Assembly (NCBI GenBank): GCA_021845555.1
Contig: JAJZVS010000080.1
Location: 1 to 11,580 of the forward strand
Direction: 5' to 3'
From: Pseudomonadota bacterium
GTDB lineage: Bacteria > Pseudomonadota > Alphaproteobacteria > Acetobacterales > Acetobacteraceae
DNA: 11,580 nucleotides
The notes under the pieces were generated by a model. The model saw only the letters and a list, made by a program, of their open reading frames with translations, was not told the DNA's origin and did not search any database. This document shows positions 1 through 5,930 of this stretch, piece by piece. A program made the translations under genes and the position numbers. Within the stretch, counting starts at the first letter, position 1. The number at the start of each line of letters is the position of its first letter.

Positions 1-70
1 GGGTGGCGTGCATCAGCAGCAGACCGAGCGCGGCGGCGATCAGGGCAACAGCGCGGGAGGACGGCTTCAT
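1..70 (-). CDS. Partial CDS: N-terminus of a probable exported protein
   Basis: Read on the minus strand, an ATG at 70-68 opens a frame that leaves the window at position 1, so only 23 codons are visible. They begin MKPSSRAVALIAAALGLLLM. This is a short basic N-region (K2, R6) followed by an uninterrupted hydrophobic stretch of about 14 residues, typical of a Sec signal peptide or a single N-terminal membrane anchor. The cleavage site and the mature protein lie outside the window, so no function can be assigned. No strong ribosome binding site is visible upstream (positions 71-90). The gene is divergent from the Nudix gene and shares the 141-bp gap 71-211 with it. Confidence 0.6.
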   Translation of the reverse strand, partial: MKPSSRAVALIAAALGLLLMHAT

Positions 71-211
71 GGTGCGTGCGTGCCGCAACGGGGCGAATCG
101 CGTCAAGCGCCAAGCGGGTCCCGCGATCGGCCTCGCCTGTTCCCGCCGGTGACATGGCGGCCCGCTCCGCACCCATTGATCGCCGCCGCCGGACGCGGCA
201 CCCTGCGCGCC

Positions 212-769
212 ATGCCGGAGTTCGAGCGCCGTATCCCCGAGGGCGACAACCGGGAGCGTCTGATCTGCCCCGATTGCGGCCATATCGCCTATGACAACCC
301 GAAGATCGTCGTCGGGTCGGTGGTGGTGCACGACGGCACGGTGCTGATGTGCAAGCGCGCGATCGAGCCCCGCCGCGGCTTCTGGACCCTGCCCGCCGGC
401 TATCTGGAACACGGGGAAACGGTCGAGGAAGGCGCCATCCGCGAAGCGCGCGAGGAAGCCCAGGCGGAGATCGTGATCGACGGCATGCTGGCCGTTTTCA
501 CCATCAGCCGCATCGGCCAGGTGCAGATCATGTTCCGCGCCCGCTTCGCCGATCCCGCTGCCGCGCGCTTCGCCGCCGGCGACGAAACGCTGGAGGCGGC
601 GCTGCTGCCCTGGGAGCGCATCCCGTGGGAGGAGATCGCCTTCCCCACCGTCACCTGGGCCCTGCGCGCCTGGCGCGCGGGCGGCGCGGGTCCGCTCGGC
701 CCGCCGGTCGGCAATCCGCCCGAGGATCCGCGCGGCACGCGGCGCATGGCACCCCGCCCGCCAGGGTAA
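212..769 (+). CDS. Nudix hydrolase with N-terminal zinc-ribbon-like CxxC
   Basis: Predicted 185-residue Nudix pyrophosphohydrolase, a cytoplasmic enzyme that cleaves a nucleoside diphosphate linked to another moiety with Mg2+. The complete Nudix box is visible at about residues 63-85: G63, E69, R77-E78 and E81-E82 fit the G-x5-E-x7-RE-x2-EE pattern. The usual Gly near its end is Gln84. Before the fold lies a short CPDCG motif (C19, C22) and the block YDNPKIVVGSVV, characteristic of the COG1051-type subgroup. The ATG at 212 is chosen because family members start with an xRRIPEGDNRERL-like segment just before the CxxC. An in-frame GTG at 149 would add 21 residues of arginine/proline-rich sequence without family character. 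The ribosome binding site is weak. The C-terminal 25 residues are Pro/Gly/Arg-rich and probably disordered. Substrate cannot be read from sequence; ADP-ribose, NADH and oxidised nucleotides are possible. Confidence 0.9.
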   Translation: MPEFERRIPEGDNRERLICPDCGHIAYDNPKIVVGSVVVHDGTVLMCKRAIEPRRGFWTLPAGYLEHGETVEEGAIREAREEAQAEIVIDGMLAVFTISRIGQVQIMFRARFADPAAARFAAGDETLEAALLPWERIPWEEIAFPTVTWALRAWRAGGAGPLGPPVGNPPEDPRGTRRMAPRPPG

Positions 770-791
770 GGCCCCGGGGTCGGAAGCGCCC

Positions 792-820
792 TTGTCAGCC
801 GGGCGGTTTGGTCCGATCTA
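792..820 (+). promoter_or_regulatory. Possible sigma-70-type promoter upstream of nfuA
   Basis: TTGTCA at 792-797 matches the -35 consensus at five of six positions. GATCTA at 815-820, after a 17-bp spacer, is a poor -10 match; TCTAAA at 817-822 (19-bp spacer) is slightly better. The segment is locally less GC-rich than its surroundings and lies in the only sizeable gap upstream of nfuA. The support is pattern matching only. Confidence 0.25.
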
Positions 821-863
821 AAGCGCGAAACGGCCGGAGCGGCCCATGCGGCGCCGCGGGTCG

Positions 864-911
864 CCCGATGCCGATACCGCCCGATACCGATACCGGCCGA
901 TGCCGGTTCCT
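864..911 (+). repeat. Three 16-bp direct repeats upstream of nfuA
   Basis: Units at 864-879 (CCCGATGCCGATACCG) and 880-895 (CCCGATACCGATACCG) differ at one base. The third, 896-911, is degenerate (GCCGATGCCGGTTCCT). Each unit holds two copies of a GATRCCG-like core, so the block also reads as a roughly 8-bp periodicity. It ends 26 bp before the nfuA ATG, inside the expected 5' leader. It could be an array of protein-binding half-sites or simple replication slippage; nothing identifies a regulator. Confidence 0.7.
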
Positions 912-937
912 TGTCCACCCCAACCCAGGTCCGCCCC

Positions 938-1504
938 ATGTTCATCGAGACCGAAGGCACGCCGAACCCCGCCACCCTCAAGTTCCTGCCCGGCCGCGAC
1001 GTGATGGGCACCGGCACCGCCGATTTCGCCTCCGCCGAAGCCGGCGCGCGCAGCCCGCTCGCCGAGGCGATCTTCGCGCTGCCCGGCGTCGCCCGCGTGT
1101 TCCTCGGCGGCGACTTCGTCACCGTCACCAAGACCGACGCGATCGACTGGGCGGCGCTGAAGCCGCAGGTGCTCGGCGCGATCATGGAACATTTCCTCGC
1201 CGGCCGCCCGGTGGTGCTCGACAGCGGCGCGGAGGAGGACGACCTGATCGCCCCGATCGCGCCCGAGGATGCCGAGATCGTGGCGCAGATCCGCGAGCTC
1301 CTGGACACCCGCGTCCGCCCGGCGGTGGCCGGCGACGGCGGGGACATCGTCTTCCGCGGCTACCAGGACGGCATCGTGAAGCTGCACATGCAGGGTTCCT
1401 GCTCGGGCTGCCCGTCCTCCTCCGCCACCCTGAAGCACGGGATCGAGAACATGCTGCGCCATTACGTGCCCGAAGTCGTCTCGGTCGAGCAGGTGGAACT
1501 CTGA
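938..1504 (+). CDS. nfuA: NfuA-type Fe-S cluster carrier (NifU-like, scaffold domain)
   Basis: 188-residue cytoplasmic Fe-S carrier that accepts a cluster from the assembly machinery and delivers it to [4Fe-4S] client enzymes. Residues 1-85 are the Nfu N-terminal domain, with the diagnostic start MFIETEGTPNPATLKF and the VARVFLGGDFVTVTK strand. Residues 112-188 are the NifU-like domain, with the DGGDI block (about 133-137) and the CSGCPSS cluster ligands C155 and C158, both intact. This N-domain plus CxxC layout is that of mitochondrial NFU1 and alphaproteobacterial Nfu proteins. The ATG at 938 is preferred over the in-frame TTG at 911 because it matches the family start exactly. The stop overlaps the next ATG (TGATG at 1502-1506), so translational coupling to the nitroreductase is likely. 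The upstream gap carries a 16-bp repeat block. Confidence 0.95.
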   Translation: MFIETEGTPNPATLKFLPGRDVMGTGTADFASAEAGARSPLAEAIFALPGVARVFLGGDFVTVTKTDAIDWAALKPQVLGAIMEHFLAGRPVVLDSGAEEDDLIAPIAPEDAEIVAQIRELLDTRVRPAVAGDGGDIVFRGYQDGIVKLHMQGSCSGCPSSSATLKHGIENMLRHYVPEVVSVEQVEL

Positions 1505-2175
1505 TGGCGGACGATACCGCGACGCCGGAGGCCGCCTTGATGCCGGAGGCCCAGGTGTCGAACGACGCCGCGACGCCGGAGGCCGCCCGGGTGCTGGACG
1601 GCGCCGGTCTCGACCTGCTGTTCCGCGCGGCGCGCAGCCACAACAAGTGGCAGGACCGGCCGGTGAGCGACGACACGCTGATCGACCTGTACGACCTGCT
1701 GCGCTGGGGGCCGACCTCGGCCAACTCCTCGCCCGCGCGCTTCCTGTTCCTGCGCACCAAGGAGGCGAAGGAACGGCTGGCGCCGGCGCTGTCGGCCGGC
1801 AACCTCGACAAGACGATGGCCGCGCCGGTCACCGTGATCGTCGCCTACGATCCGCGCTTCTACGAGCATCTGCCGCGGCTGTTCCCGCATAATCCGGACG
1901 CACGCGGCTGGTTCACCGGCAACGACGCGCTGGCCGCCACCACCGCCTTCCGCAACGGCACCTTGCAGGGCGCCTATCTGATGCTGGCGGCGCGCTCGCT
2001 CGGCCTCGATGTCGGGGCGATGTCCGGCTTCGACAACGACAAGGTGGACCGGGAGTTCCTGGCCGCCGAGGGCTGGCGGTCCAATTTCCTCTGCAACCTC
2101 GGCTACGGCGATCCCGCCGGGCTGTTCGATCGTTCCCCGCGCCTGGACTTCGCGGACGCCTGCCAGCTTCTGTAG
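1504..2175 (+). CDS. rutE: RutE-type nitroreductase (malonic semialdehyde reductase family)
   Basis: 223-residue FMN-dependent oxidoreductase of the nitroreductase superfamily. In the Rut uracil-degradation pathway RutE is assigned the reduction of malonic semialdehyde to 3-hydroxypropionate. Almost the whole length from residue 32 matches E. coli RutE as I recall it: the ARSHNKW start, WGPTSANSSPARF (68-80, FMN phosphate region), LSAGNLDKTMAAPVTVIVAYD, GAMSGFD (171-177), LGYGD, and the terminal FADACQLL. The first ~31 residues are an added acidic, Ala/Pro-rich segment with ATPEAA twice, encoded by a 20-bp exact repeat at 1517-1536 and 1568-1587. The ATG overlaps the nfuA stop. No rutA, B, C, D or G gene is visible, so a general aldehyde or nitro-compound reductase role is equally possible. 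The frame stays open far upstream of 1504, but that part is antifunctional sequence within nfuA. Confidence 0.85.
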   Translation: MADDTATPEAALMPEAQVSNDAATPEAARVLDGAGLDLLFRAARSHNKWQDRPVSDDTLIDLYDLLRWGPTSANSSPARFLFLRTKEAKERLAPALSAGNLDKTMAAPVTVIVAYDPRFYEHLPRLFPHNPDARGWFTGNDALAATTAFRNGTLQGAYLMLAARSLGLDVGAMSGFDNDKVDREFLAAEGWRSNFLCNLGYGDPAGLFDRSPRLDFADACQLL

Positions 2176-2193
2176 GCGTGCCGGACGGGCCCG

Positions 2194-2913
2194 GTGGGCG
2201 GTTCTCCTTTCCCCGCTCCCCCCTCGCACGGGCAGGGCAAGCGCATCCTCGCGCTGGACGCCGCGCTCGGCCGCAGCGTGATCGGCGTGCTCGCGGGGGA
2301 GCAGGTGCTGGCCGAGCGGGCGGAGACCGGCACGCACGGCCAGGCCGGGCGCCTCGCCGCGCTGGTCGAAGCGGTGCTGGCGGCGGCCGGGGTGGCGCCT
2401 GATACGCTCGATCTGATCGCCGTCACCGTGGGGCCGGGCGGGTTTACCGGGATTCGCGCGGCGCTCGCGCTGGCGCACGGTATCGGCCTCGGCGCCGGCG
2501 TGGCGGTGGTGGGCGTCAGCGTGGGCGAGGCGCTGGCCGCCACGCTCGGCCCACCCGCCGGTAAAACCGACGACGGGCGGACGCTCTGGACCGCGATCGA
2601 CAACCGGCGCGGCCAGGTGTTCCTGGAGCGCGACGGGGTCGTGGCGGGCTGCGCTCTCGATGCGTTGCCGCCGGCGGCGGGGCGGGTGGCGGTGGCCGGG
2701 GACGCGGCGATCGCCGTCGCCGGCCGGTTGGCGGCGCGCGGCACCGACGTGCGGCTGACCGATGCGCGGCTGCCGACCCCGCTCGGGATCGCGCGCGCCG
2801 CGCTGGCGCGGGAAGCGGGGGTTCTGCCGCCGCGCCCGGCGCTGCCGCTCTATGTCGATCCGCCGGCCGCGCGCCTGCCCGCCGGCGGCCTGCGCCCGGC
2901 GCCGATCGGATGA
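2194..2913 (+). CDS. tsaB: tRNA threonylcarbamoyladenosine biosynthesis protein TsaB
   Basis: 239-residue ASKHA-fold partner of TsaD in the complex that installs threonylcarbamoyladenosine at A37 of ANN-decoding tRNAs. Seen: the first strand RILALDAALGRSVIGVL (about 17-33), the THGQAGRLAALVEAVL helix, and the TsaB signature GPGGFTGIR (about 86-94), followed by ALALAHGIGLGAGVAVVGVS. TsaB lacks catalytic metal-binding residues and acts as a scaffold. The GTG at 2194 is the only conventional start before the first strand. It gives a 16-residue Pro/Gly/Ser-rich leader encoded by a C-rich tract that resembles a degenerate gene-edge palindrome, so the true start is uncertain. No good ribosome binding site is visible. 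It lies 18 nt after the nitroreductase and overlaps rimI by 4 nt (ATGA), the usual tsaB-rimI pairing. Confidence 0.92.
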   Translation: MGGSPFPAPPSHGQGKRILALDAALGRSVIGVLAGEQVLAERAETGTHGQAGRLAALVEAVLAAAGVAPDTLDLIAVTVGPGGFTGIRAALALAHGIGLGAGVAVVGVSVGEALAATLGPPAGKTDDGRTLWTAIDNRRGQVFLERDGVVAGCALDALPPAAGRVAVAGDAAIAVAGRLAARGTDVRLTDARLPTPLGIARAALAREAGVLPPRPALPLYVDPPAARLPAGGLRPAPIG

Positions 2914-3413
2914 GCCGGCGGACGGACCGGCCGGCCGCCCTGGTGCGGGCCACGCCCGCCCTGGCCCCGGCGCTGGCGGCGATCCATGCAAGCGCCTTCC
3001 CGCCGGATGAGGTGTGGGACGAAGGCGTGATCGCGCTGCTGACGGACAGCCCCGGCGGGAGCGGCTGGTTCGATCCGCGCGGCGGGTTCTGCCTCGCCCG
3101 GGTGGCCGCTGACGAGGCGGAGATCCTCACCCTCGCGGTACTCCCCGAGCGGCGCCGGCAAGGGATCGCCGCCCGCTTGCTTGCCGCCGCGATGGCAGCG
3201 GCGGCGGGGCGCGGCGCGCGGCGGATGCTGCTGGAGGTGGCGGAGAGCAACCAGGCGGCGCGCATGCTGTATGCCGCCGCGGGGTTCCGCCCGGTCGGAC
3301 GGCGCGTTTGCTACTACGCCTCGGGCGAGGATGCGCTGGTGCTGGCGGCGCTCCTGGCGCCTTCCCCCGATGGTCTTCCGCCCGATGGTCTTCCGCCGGA
3401 GCCTGCGGCATAG
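2910..3413 (+). CDS. rimI: Ribosomal protein S18 alanine N-acetyltransferase (RimI family, GNAT)
   Basis: 167-residue GNAT acetyltransferase. RimI transfers acetyl from acetyl-CoA to the N-terminal alanine of ribosomal protein S18. The fold is complete to about residue 147: HASAFP with the W36 helix (28-45), GGFCLARVAADEAEILTLAV (58-77), the acetyl-CoA pyrophosphate loop RRRQGIAARL (81-90, R/Q-x-x-G-x-A type), LLEVAESNQAARMLYAAAGF (107-126) and RRVCYYASGEDAL (131-143). E109 and the Y135/Y136 pair correspond to active-site residues in RimI. The start overlaps the tsaB stop in an ATGA junction. The last ~17 residues (PDGLPPDGLPPEP) are encoded by a 15-bp tandem repeat and look like a recent tail extension. 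The substrate is assigned from the family and the tsaB linkage, not shown by sequence. Confidence 0.92.
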   Translation: MSRRTDRPAALVRATPALAPALAAIHASAFPPDEVWDEGVIALLTDSPGGSGWFDPRGGFCLARVAADEAEILTLAVLPERRRQGIAARLLAAAMAAAAGRGARRMLLEVAESNQAARMLYAAAGFRPVGRRVCYYASGEDALVLAALLAPSPDGLPPDGLPPEPAA

Positions 3414-3434
3414 TCGGTCCCACGCGGGGGAAGG
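3360..3434 (+). repeat. Inverted repeat (10-bp arms) enclosing a 15-bp tandem duplication
   Basis: The left arm CCTTCCCCCG (3360-3369) is exactly complementary to CGGGGGAAGG (3425-3434). The 55-nt loop contains two 15-bp units at 3369-3383 and 3384-3398 (GATGGTCTTCCGCC plus one base), which differ only at the last position. The left arm and duplication code for the RimI tail. The right arm lies in the intergenic leader of the flavin reductase and overlaps the front of its Shine-Dalgarno sequence. It resembles the gene-edge palindrome at 7571-7598 in base composition. Confidence 0.7.
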
Positions 3435-3436
3435 GA
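3430..3436 (+). promoter_or_regulatory. Shine-Dalgarno sequence deciding the flavin reductase start
   Basis: GAAGGGA at 3430-3436 lies 8 nt before the GTG at 3445. It is the only good ribosome binding site in this leader and supports the GTG over any upstream start. It partly overlaps the right arm of the 3360/3425 inverted repeat, so a hairpin could mask it. Confidence 0.55.
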
Positions 3437-3444
3437 ACAGGTCC

Positions 3445-3939
3445 GTGCCGGTCAGCAAGGAAAAATATCGCGAAGCCATGGCGCGGCTGGGCGCGGCGGT
3501 GAACGTCATCACCACGGACGGGCCGGGCGGGCGCGCGGGGTTCACCGCCTCGGCCGTATGCAGCGTGACGGACACGCCGCCGACGCTGCTGGTCTGCGCC
3601 AATCGCGGCAACGATTCCTACCCCGCGCTGAAAGCCAACGGCGTGCTGTGCGTCAACACGCTCACCGGCGCGCATGAGGCGCTGTCGCCGCTGTTCGCCG
3701 GGCTGACCGATCACACGATGGAAGCGCGTTTCGACACCGGGGACTGGCACGCGCTGGCGACCGGCGCGCCGGTGCTGCGCGACGCGGCGGTGGCGTTCGA
3801 CTGCCGGATCGACCAGGTGGTGGAGGTCGGCACGCACGACGTGTTCTTCTGCGTGGTGGAGGCGGTGCAGGCCGGGCCGGTGCACGAGGGGCTGATCTAT
3901 TTCGCCCGCGGCTACCACCGGATCGCGCCGATCGGGTGA
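3445..3939 (+). CDS. rutF: RutF-type NADH:FMN flavin reductase
   Basis: 164-residue short-chain flavin reductase of the HpaC/RutF family, which reduces free FMN with NAD(P)H and feeds it to a partner monooxygenase. In the Rut pathway the partner is the uracil monooxygenase RutA. The match to E. coli RutF as I recall it is nearly continuous: YREAMARLGAAVNVITTDGP (8-27), GRAGFTASAVCSVTDTPPTL (29-48, the flavin-binding core), NGVLCVNTL, ALSPLFAGLTD, TGAPVL, AFDCRIDQVVEVGTHDVFFC (118-136) and the closing YFARGYHRI. The length is normal for the family. Translation from GTG 3445 is supported by a Shine-Dalgarno sequence 8 nt upstream. It follows rimI by 31 nt and may be cotranscribed. No monooxygenase is visible in the window, so its electron acceptor is unknown; other two-component flavin monooxygenases are possible. 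Confidence 0.87.
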   Translation: MPVSKEKYREAMARLGAAVNVITTDGPGGRAGFTASAVCSVTDTPPTLLVCANRGNDSYPALKANGVLCVNTLTGAHEALSPLFAGLTDHTMEARFDTGDWHALATGAPVLRDAAVAFDCRIDQVVEVGTHDVFFCVVEAVQAGPVHEGLIYFARGYHRIAPIG

Positions 3940-3947
3940 AGCCCGGG

Positions 3948-3989
3948 GGCGGGGCGCGCGAGGCGGGGCGCGCGAGGCGGGGCGCGCGA
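3948..3989 (+). repeat. Perfect 3 x 14-bp tandem repeat
   Basis: GGCGGGGCGCGCGA occurs three times without a mismatch at 3948-3961, 3962-3975 and 3976-3989. It begins nine bases after the flavin reductase stop. It is non-coding in any supported gene. Exact identity of the units suggests recent expansion by slippage. Confidence 0.9.
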
Positions 3990-4018
3990 TTGACAGCGTG
4001 ATGCCCCCTCGCCACCTT
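3990..4018 (+). promoter_or_regulatory. Possible promoter for the sugar-acid operon (TTGACA box)
   Basis: An exact TTGACA lies at 3990-3995, directly after the 14-bp tandem array. The best hexamer 17 bp downstream (CACCTT, 4013-4018) matches the -10 consensus poorly. The position, about 120 nt before the dehydratase ATG in an otherwise GC-saturated gap, is plausible for an operon promoter that depends on an activator. Evidence is weak. Confidence 0.25.
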
Positions 4019-4034
4019 GCCGCGCGCCGCGCCC

Positions 4035-4088
4035 CGGGGACGCCGCCCGGGGGACGCCGCCCGGGGACGCCGCACGGGGAACGCCGCA
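4035..4088 (+). repeat. Imperfect 4 x 13/14-bp tandem repeat
   Basis: Units CGGGGACGCCGCC (4035-4047), CGGGGGACGCCGCC (4048-4061), CGGGGACGCCGCA (4062-4074) and CGGGGAACGCCGCA (4075-4088) alternate between 13 and 14 bp by single-base insertions. The irregular length argues against protein coding. It lies in the leader of the dehydratase gene, ending 29 bp before its ATG. Confidence 0.85.
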
Positions 4089-4117
4089 CGCACGCCAGCC
4101 AGGGGGATACCGCCGCC

Positions 4118-5920
4118 ATGACCCACGCTCACGGGACCACGCCTGACGCCGCCCCGCGCCTGCGCTCCCGCCGCTGGTTCGACAACCCGGCCGATCCGGC
4201 GATGACCGCGCTCTATGTCGAGCGCTACCTGAACTACGGCATCACCCGCGAGGAACTGCAGGGCGGCAAGCCGGTCATCGGCATCGCCCAGACCGGTTCG
4301 GACCTGTCGCCGTGCAACCGCCACCATCTGGACCTCGCCACCCGCATCCGCGACGGCATACGCGACGCCGGCGGCATTCCGCTCGAATTTCCGCTGCATC
4401 CGATCCAGGAGACCGGCAAGCGCCCGACCGCCGCGCTGGATCGCAACCTCGCCTATCTCGGCCTGGTGGAGGTGCTGCACGGCTACCCGCTCGATGGCGT
4501 GGTGCTGACCACCGGCTGCGACAAGACCACGCCCGCCTGCCTGATGGGCGCGGCGACGGTGAACATCCCGGCGATCGTGCTGTCCGGCGGGCCGATGCTG
4601 GACGGCTGGTGGCAGGGGCGGCTTTCCGGATCGGGAACGATCGTGTGGGAAGGCCGCAAGCTGTTTGCTGAGGGCAAGATCGGCTACGAGGAATTCATGA
4701 AGATGGTTGCCTCCTCGGCGCCATCGGTGGGCCATTGCAACACGATGGGCACCGCGACCTCGATGAATTCGCTGGCGGAGGCGCTGGGCATGTCGCTGCC
4801 CGGCTGCGCCGCGATCCCGGCACCGTATCGCGAACGCGGGCAGATGGCATACGAGACCGGCCGGCGGATCGTCGCGATGGTGCACGAGAATCTGCGCCCG
4901 TCGGACATCATGACCAAGGCCGCGTTCGAGAACGCGGTGGTGGCCGCCGCCGCGCTCGGCGCGTCGTCGAACTGCCCGATCCACATGGTGGCGATCGCGC
5001 GGCATATGGGCGTGGAACACACGCTGGACGACTGGCAGCGCCTCGGTCCGGAAATCCCGCTGCTGGTCGATTGCCAGCCGGCCGGGCGCTACCTCGGCGA
5101 GGCGTTCCATCGCGCCGGCGGCGTGCCCGCGGTGCTGCGCGAACTGCTCGACGCCGGCAAGCTCAACGGTGGCGCGATGACCGTCACCGGGCGCACCGTG
5201 GCCGAGAACCTGGCCGATCTGCCGGCGCCCGACCGCGAGGTGATCCGCGCCTATGCGAAGCCCCTGAAAGCCGCCGCCGGCTATGTGGTGATGTCGGGCA
5301 ATCTGTTCGAGACCGCGGTGATGAAGACCAGCGTGATCGACGATGCGTTCCGCGCCCGCTTCCTGTCCGACCCCGCGCATCCCAACGTGTTCGAGGGCAA
5401 GGCGATCGTGTTCGAGGGACCGGAGGACTACCACGCGCGCATCGAGGACCCCGATCTGGGGGTGGAAGACCAGTCGGTGCTGATCGTGCGCAACTGCGGC
5501 GCGGTCGGCTATCCGGGCAGCGCCGAGGTGGTGAACATGCAGCCGCCGGCGTCCCTGCTGAAGCGCGGCATCGATGCGCTGCCGACGATGGGGGACGGCC
5601 GGCAGTCCGGCACCTCGGGCAGCCCGTCGATCCTGAACGTCTCGCCCGAGGCGGTGGTGGGCGGCGGGCTGGCGCTGCTGCGGACCGGCGATCGGATCCG
5701 GATCGATCTGACCACGCGCAAGGTCGATGTGCTGCTGCCGCCCGGCGCGCTCGAAGCGCGCCGCGCCGCCTGGGTGGCGCCCAAGCTGACCAACCAGACG
5801 CCGTGGGAGGAGATCTACCGCTCCATGGTCGGGCAACTCGGGACCGGCGCCTGCCTGGAGCCGGCCACCTTGTACCTGAACGTGATCGAGACCCGCGGCG
5901 AAGCGCGGAACAACCATTGA
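4118..5920 (+). CDS. xylD: IlvD/Edd-family sugar-acid dehydratase, D-xylonate dehydratase-like
   Basis: 600-residue Fe-S dehydratase converting an aldonate to its 2-keto-3-deoxy acid. It reads closest to Caulobacter XylD as I remember it, from RSRRWFDNP (about 16-24) through YGITREEL, IGIAQTGSDLSPCNRHHLDL, RPTAALDRNLAYLGLVE, EVVNMQPPASLLKRGI and GDGRQSGTSGSPSILN, to a final RNNH (XylD ends RHNH). Three cysteines expected to hold the [2Fe-2S] cluster are present: C66 (SPC), C134 (GCDKTTPA) and C207 (GHCNTMGTA). Their spacing of 68 and 73 residues fits the pentonate dehydratase subgroup. The ATG at 4118 has AGGGGGA 10 nt upstream (4101-4107). A GTG/ATG at 3998/4001 would add about 40 residues coded by tandem repeats and is rejected. 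First gene of a three-gene operon. Substrate could be D-xylonate, L-arabinonate, D-arabinonate or a deoxy-hexonate; it is not the valine-pathway IlvD. Confidence 0.87.
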   Translation: MTHAHGTTPDAAPRLRSRRWFDNPADPAMTALYVERYLNYGITREELQGGKPVIGIAQTGSDLSPCNRHHLDLATRIRDGIRDAGGIPLEFPLHPIQETGKRPTAALDRNLAYLGLVEVLHGYPLDGVVLTTGCDKTTPACLMGAATVNIPAIVLSGGPMLDGWWQGRLSGSGTIVWEGRKLFAEGKIGYEEFMKMVASSAPSVGHCNTMGTATSMNSLAEALGMSLPGCAAIPAPYRERGQMAYETGRRIVAMVHENLRPSDIMTKAAFENAVVAAAALGASSNCPIHMVAIARHMGVEHTLDDWQRLGPEIPLLVDCQPAGRYLGEAFHRAGGVPAVLRELLDAGKLNGGAMTVTGRTVAENLADLPAPDREVIRAYAKPLKAAAGYVVMSGNLFETAVMKTSVIDDAFRARFLSDPAHPNVFEGKAIVFEGPEDYHARIEDPDLGVEDQSVLIVRNCGAVGYPGSAEVVNMQPPASLLKRGIDALPTMGDGRQSGTSGSPSILNVSPEAVVGGGLALLRTGDRIRIDLTTRKVDVLLPPGALEARRAAWVAPKLTNQTPWEEIYRSMVGQLGTGACLEPATLYLNVIETRGEARNNH

Positions 5921-5925
5921 GGAGG
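5919..5925 (+). promoter_or_regulatory. Strong ribosome binding site overlapping the dehydratase stop
   Basis: GAGGAGG at 5919-5925 overlaps the TGA of the dehydratase (5918-5920) and lies 5 nt before the SDR ATG. It fixes the SDR start and suggests translational coupling of the two genes. Confidence 0.75.
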
Positions 5926-5930
5926 CGATC

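Noticed and set aside
864..911. CRISPR-like array
   Set aside because: The units are contiguous without spacers; this is a tandem repeat. No cas gene or spaced repeat exists in the window.
349..1503. Upstream in-frame extension of the nitroreductase through the nfuA region
   Set aside because: The frame is open because of GC-rich composition, but it overlaps the Nudix gene and all of nfuA out of frame, and its translation is Arg/Gly/Pro-rich. The ATG at 1504 overlapping the nfuA stop is the normal start.
3998..4117. Earlier start (GTG 3998 or ATG 4001) for the dehydratase
   Set aside because: The extra ~40 residues are encoded by tandem repeats of irregular 13/14-bp length and have no family counterpart, and a ribosome binding site fits ATG 4118.
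4118..5920. Calling this gene ilvD (branched-chain amino acid dihydroxy-acid dehydratase)
   Set aside because: The WFDNP start, the SPCNRHHLDL block, the ~600-residue length and the catabolic partners fit the pentonate dehydratase subgroup rather than biosynthetic IlvD.
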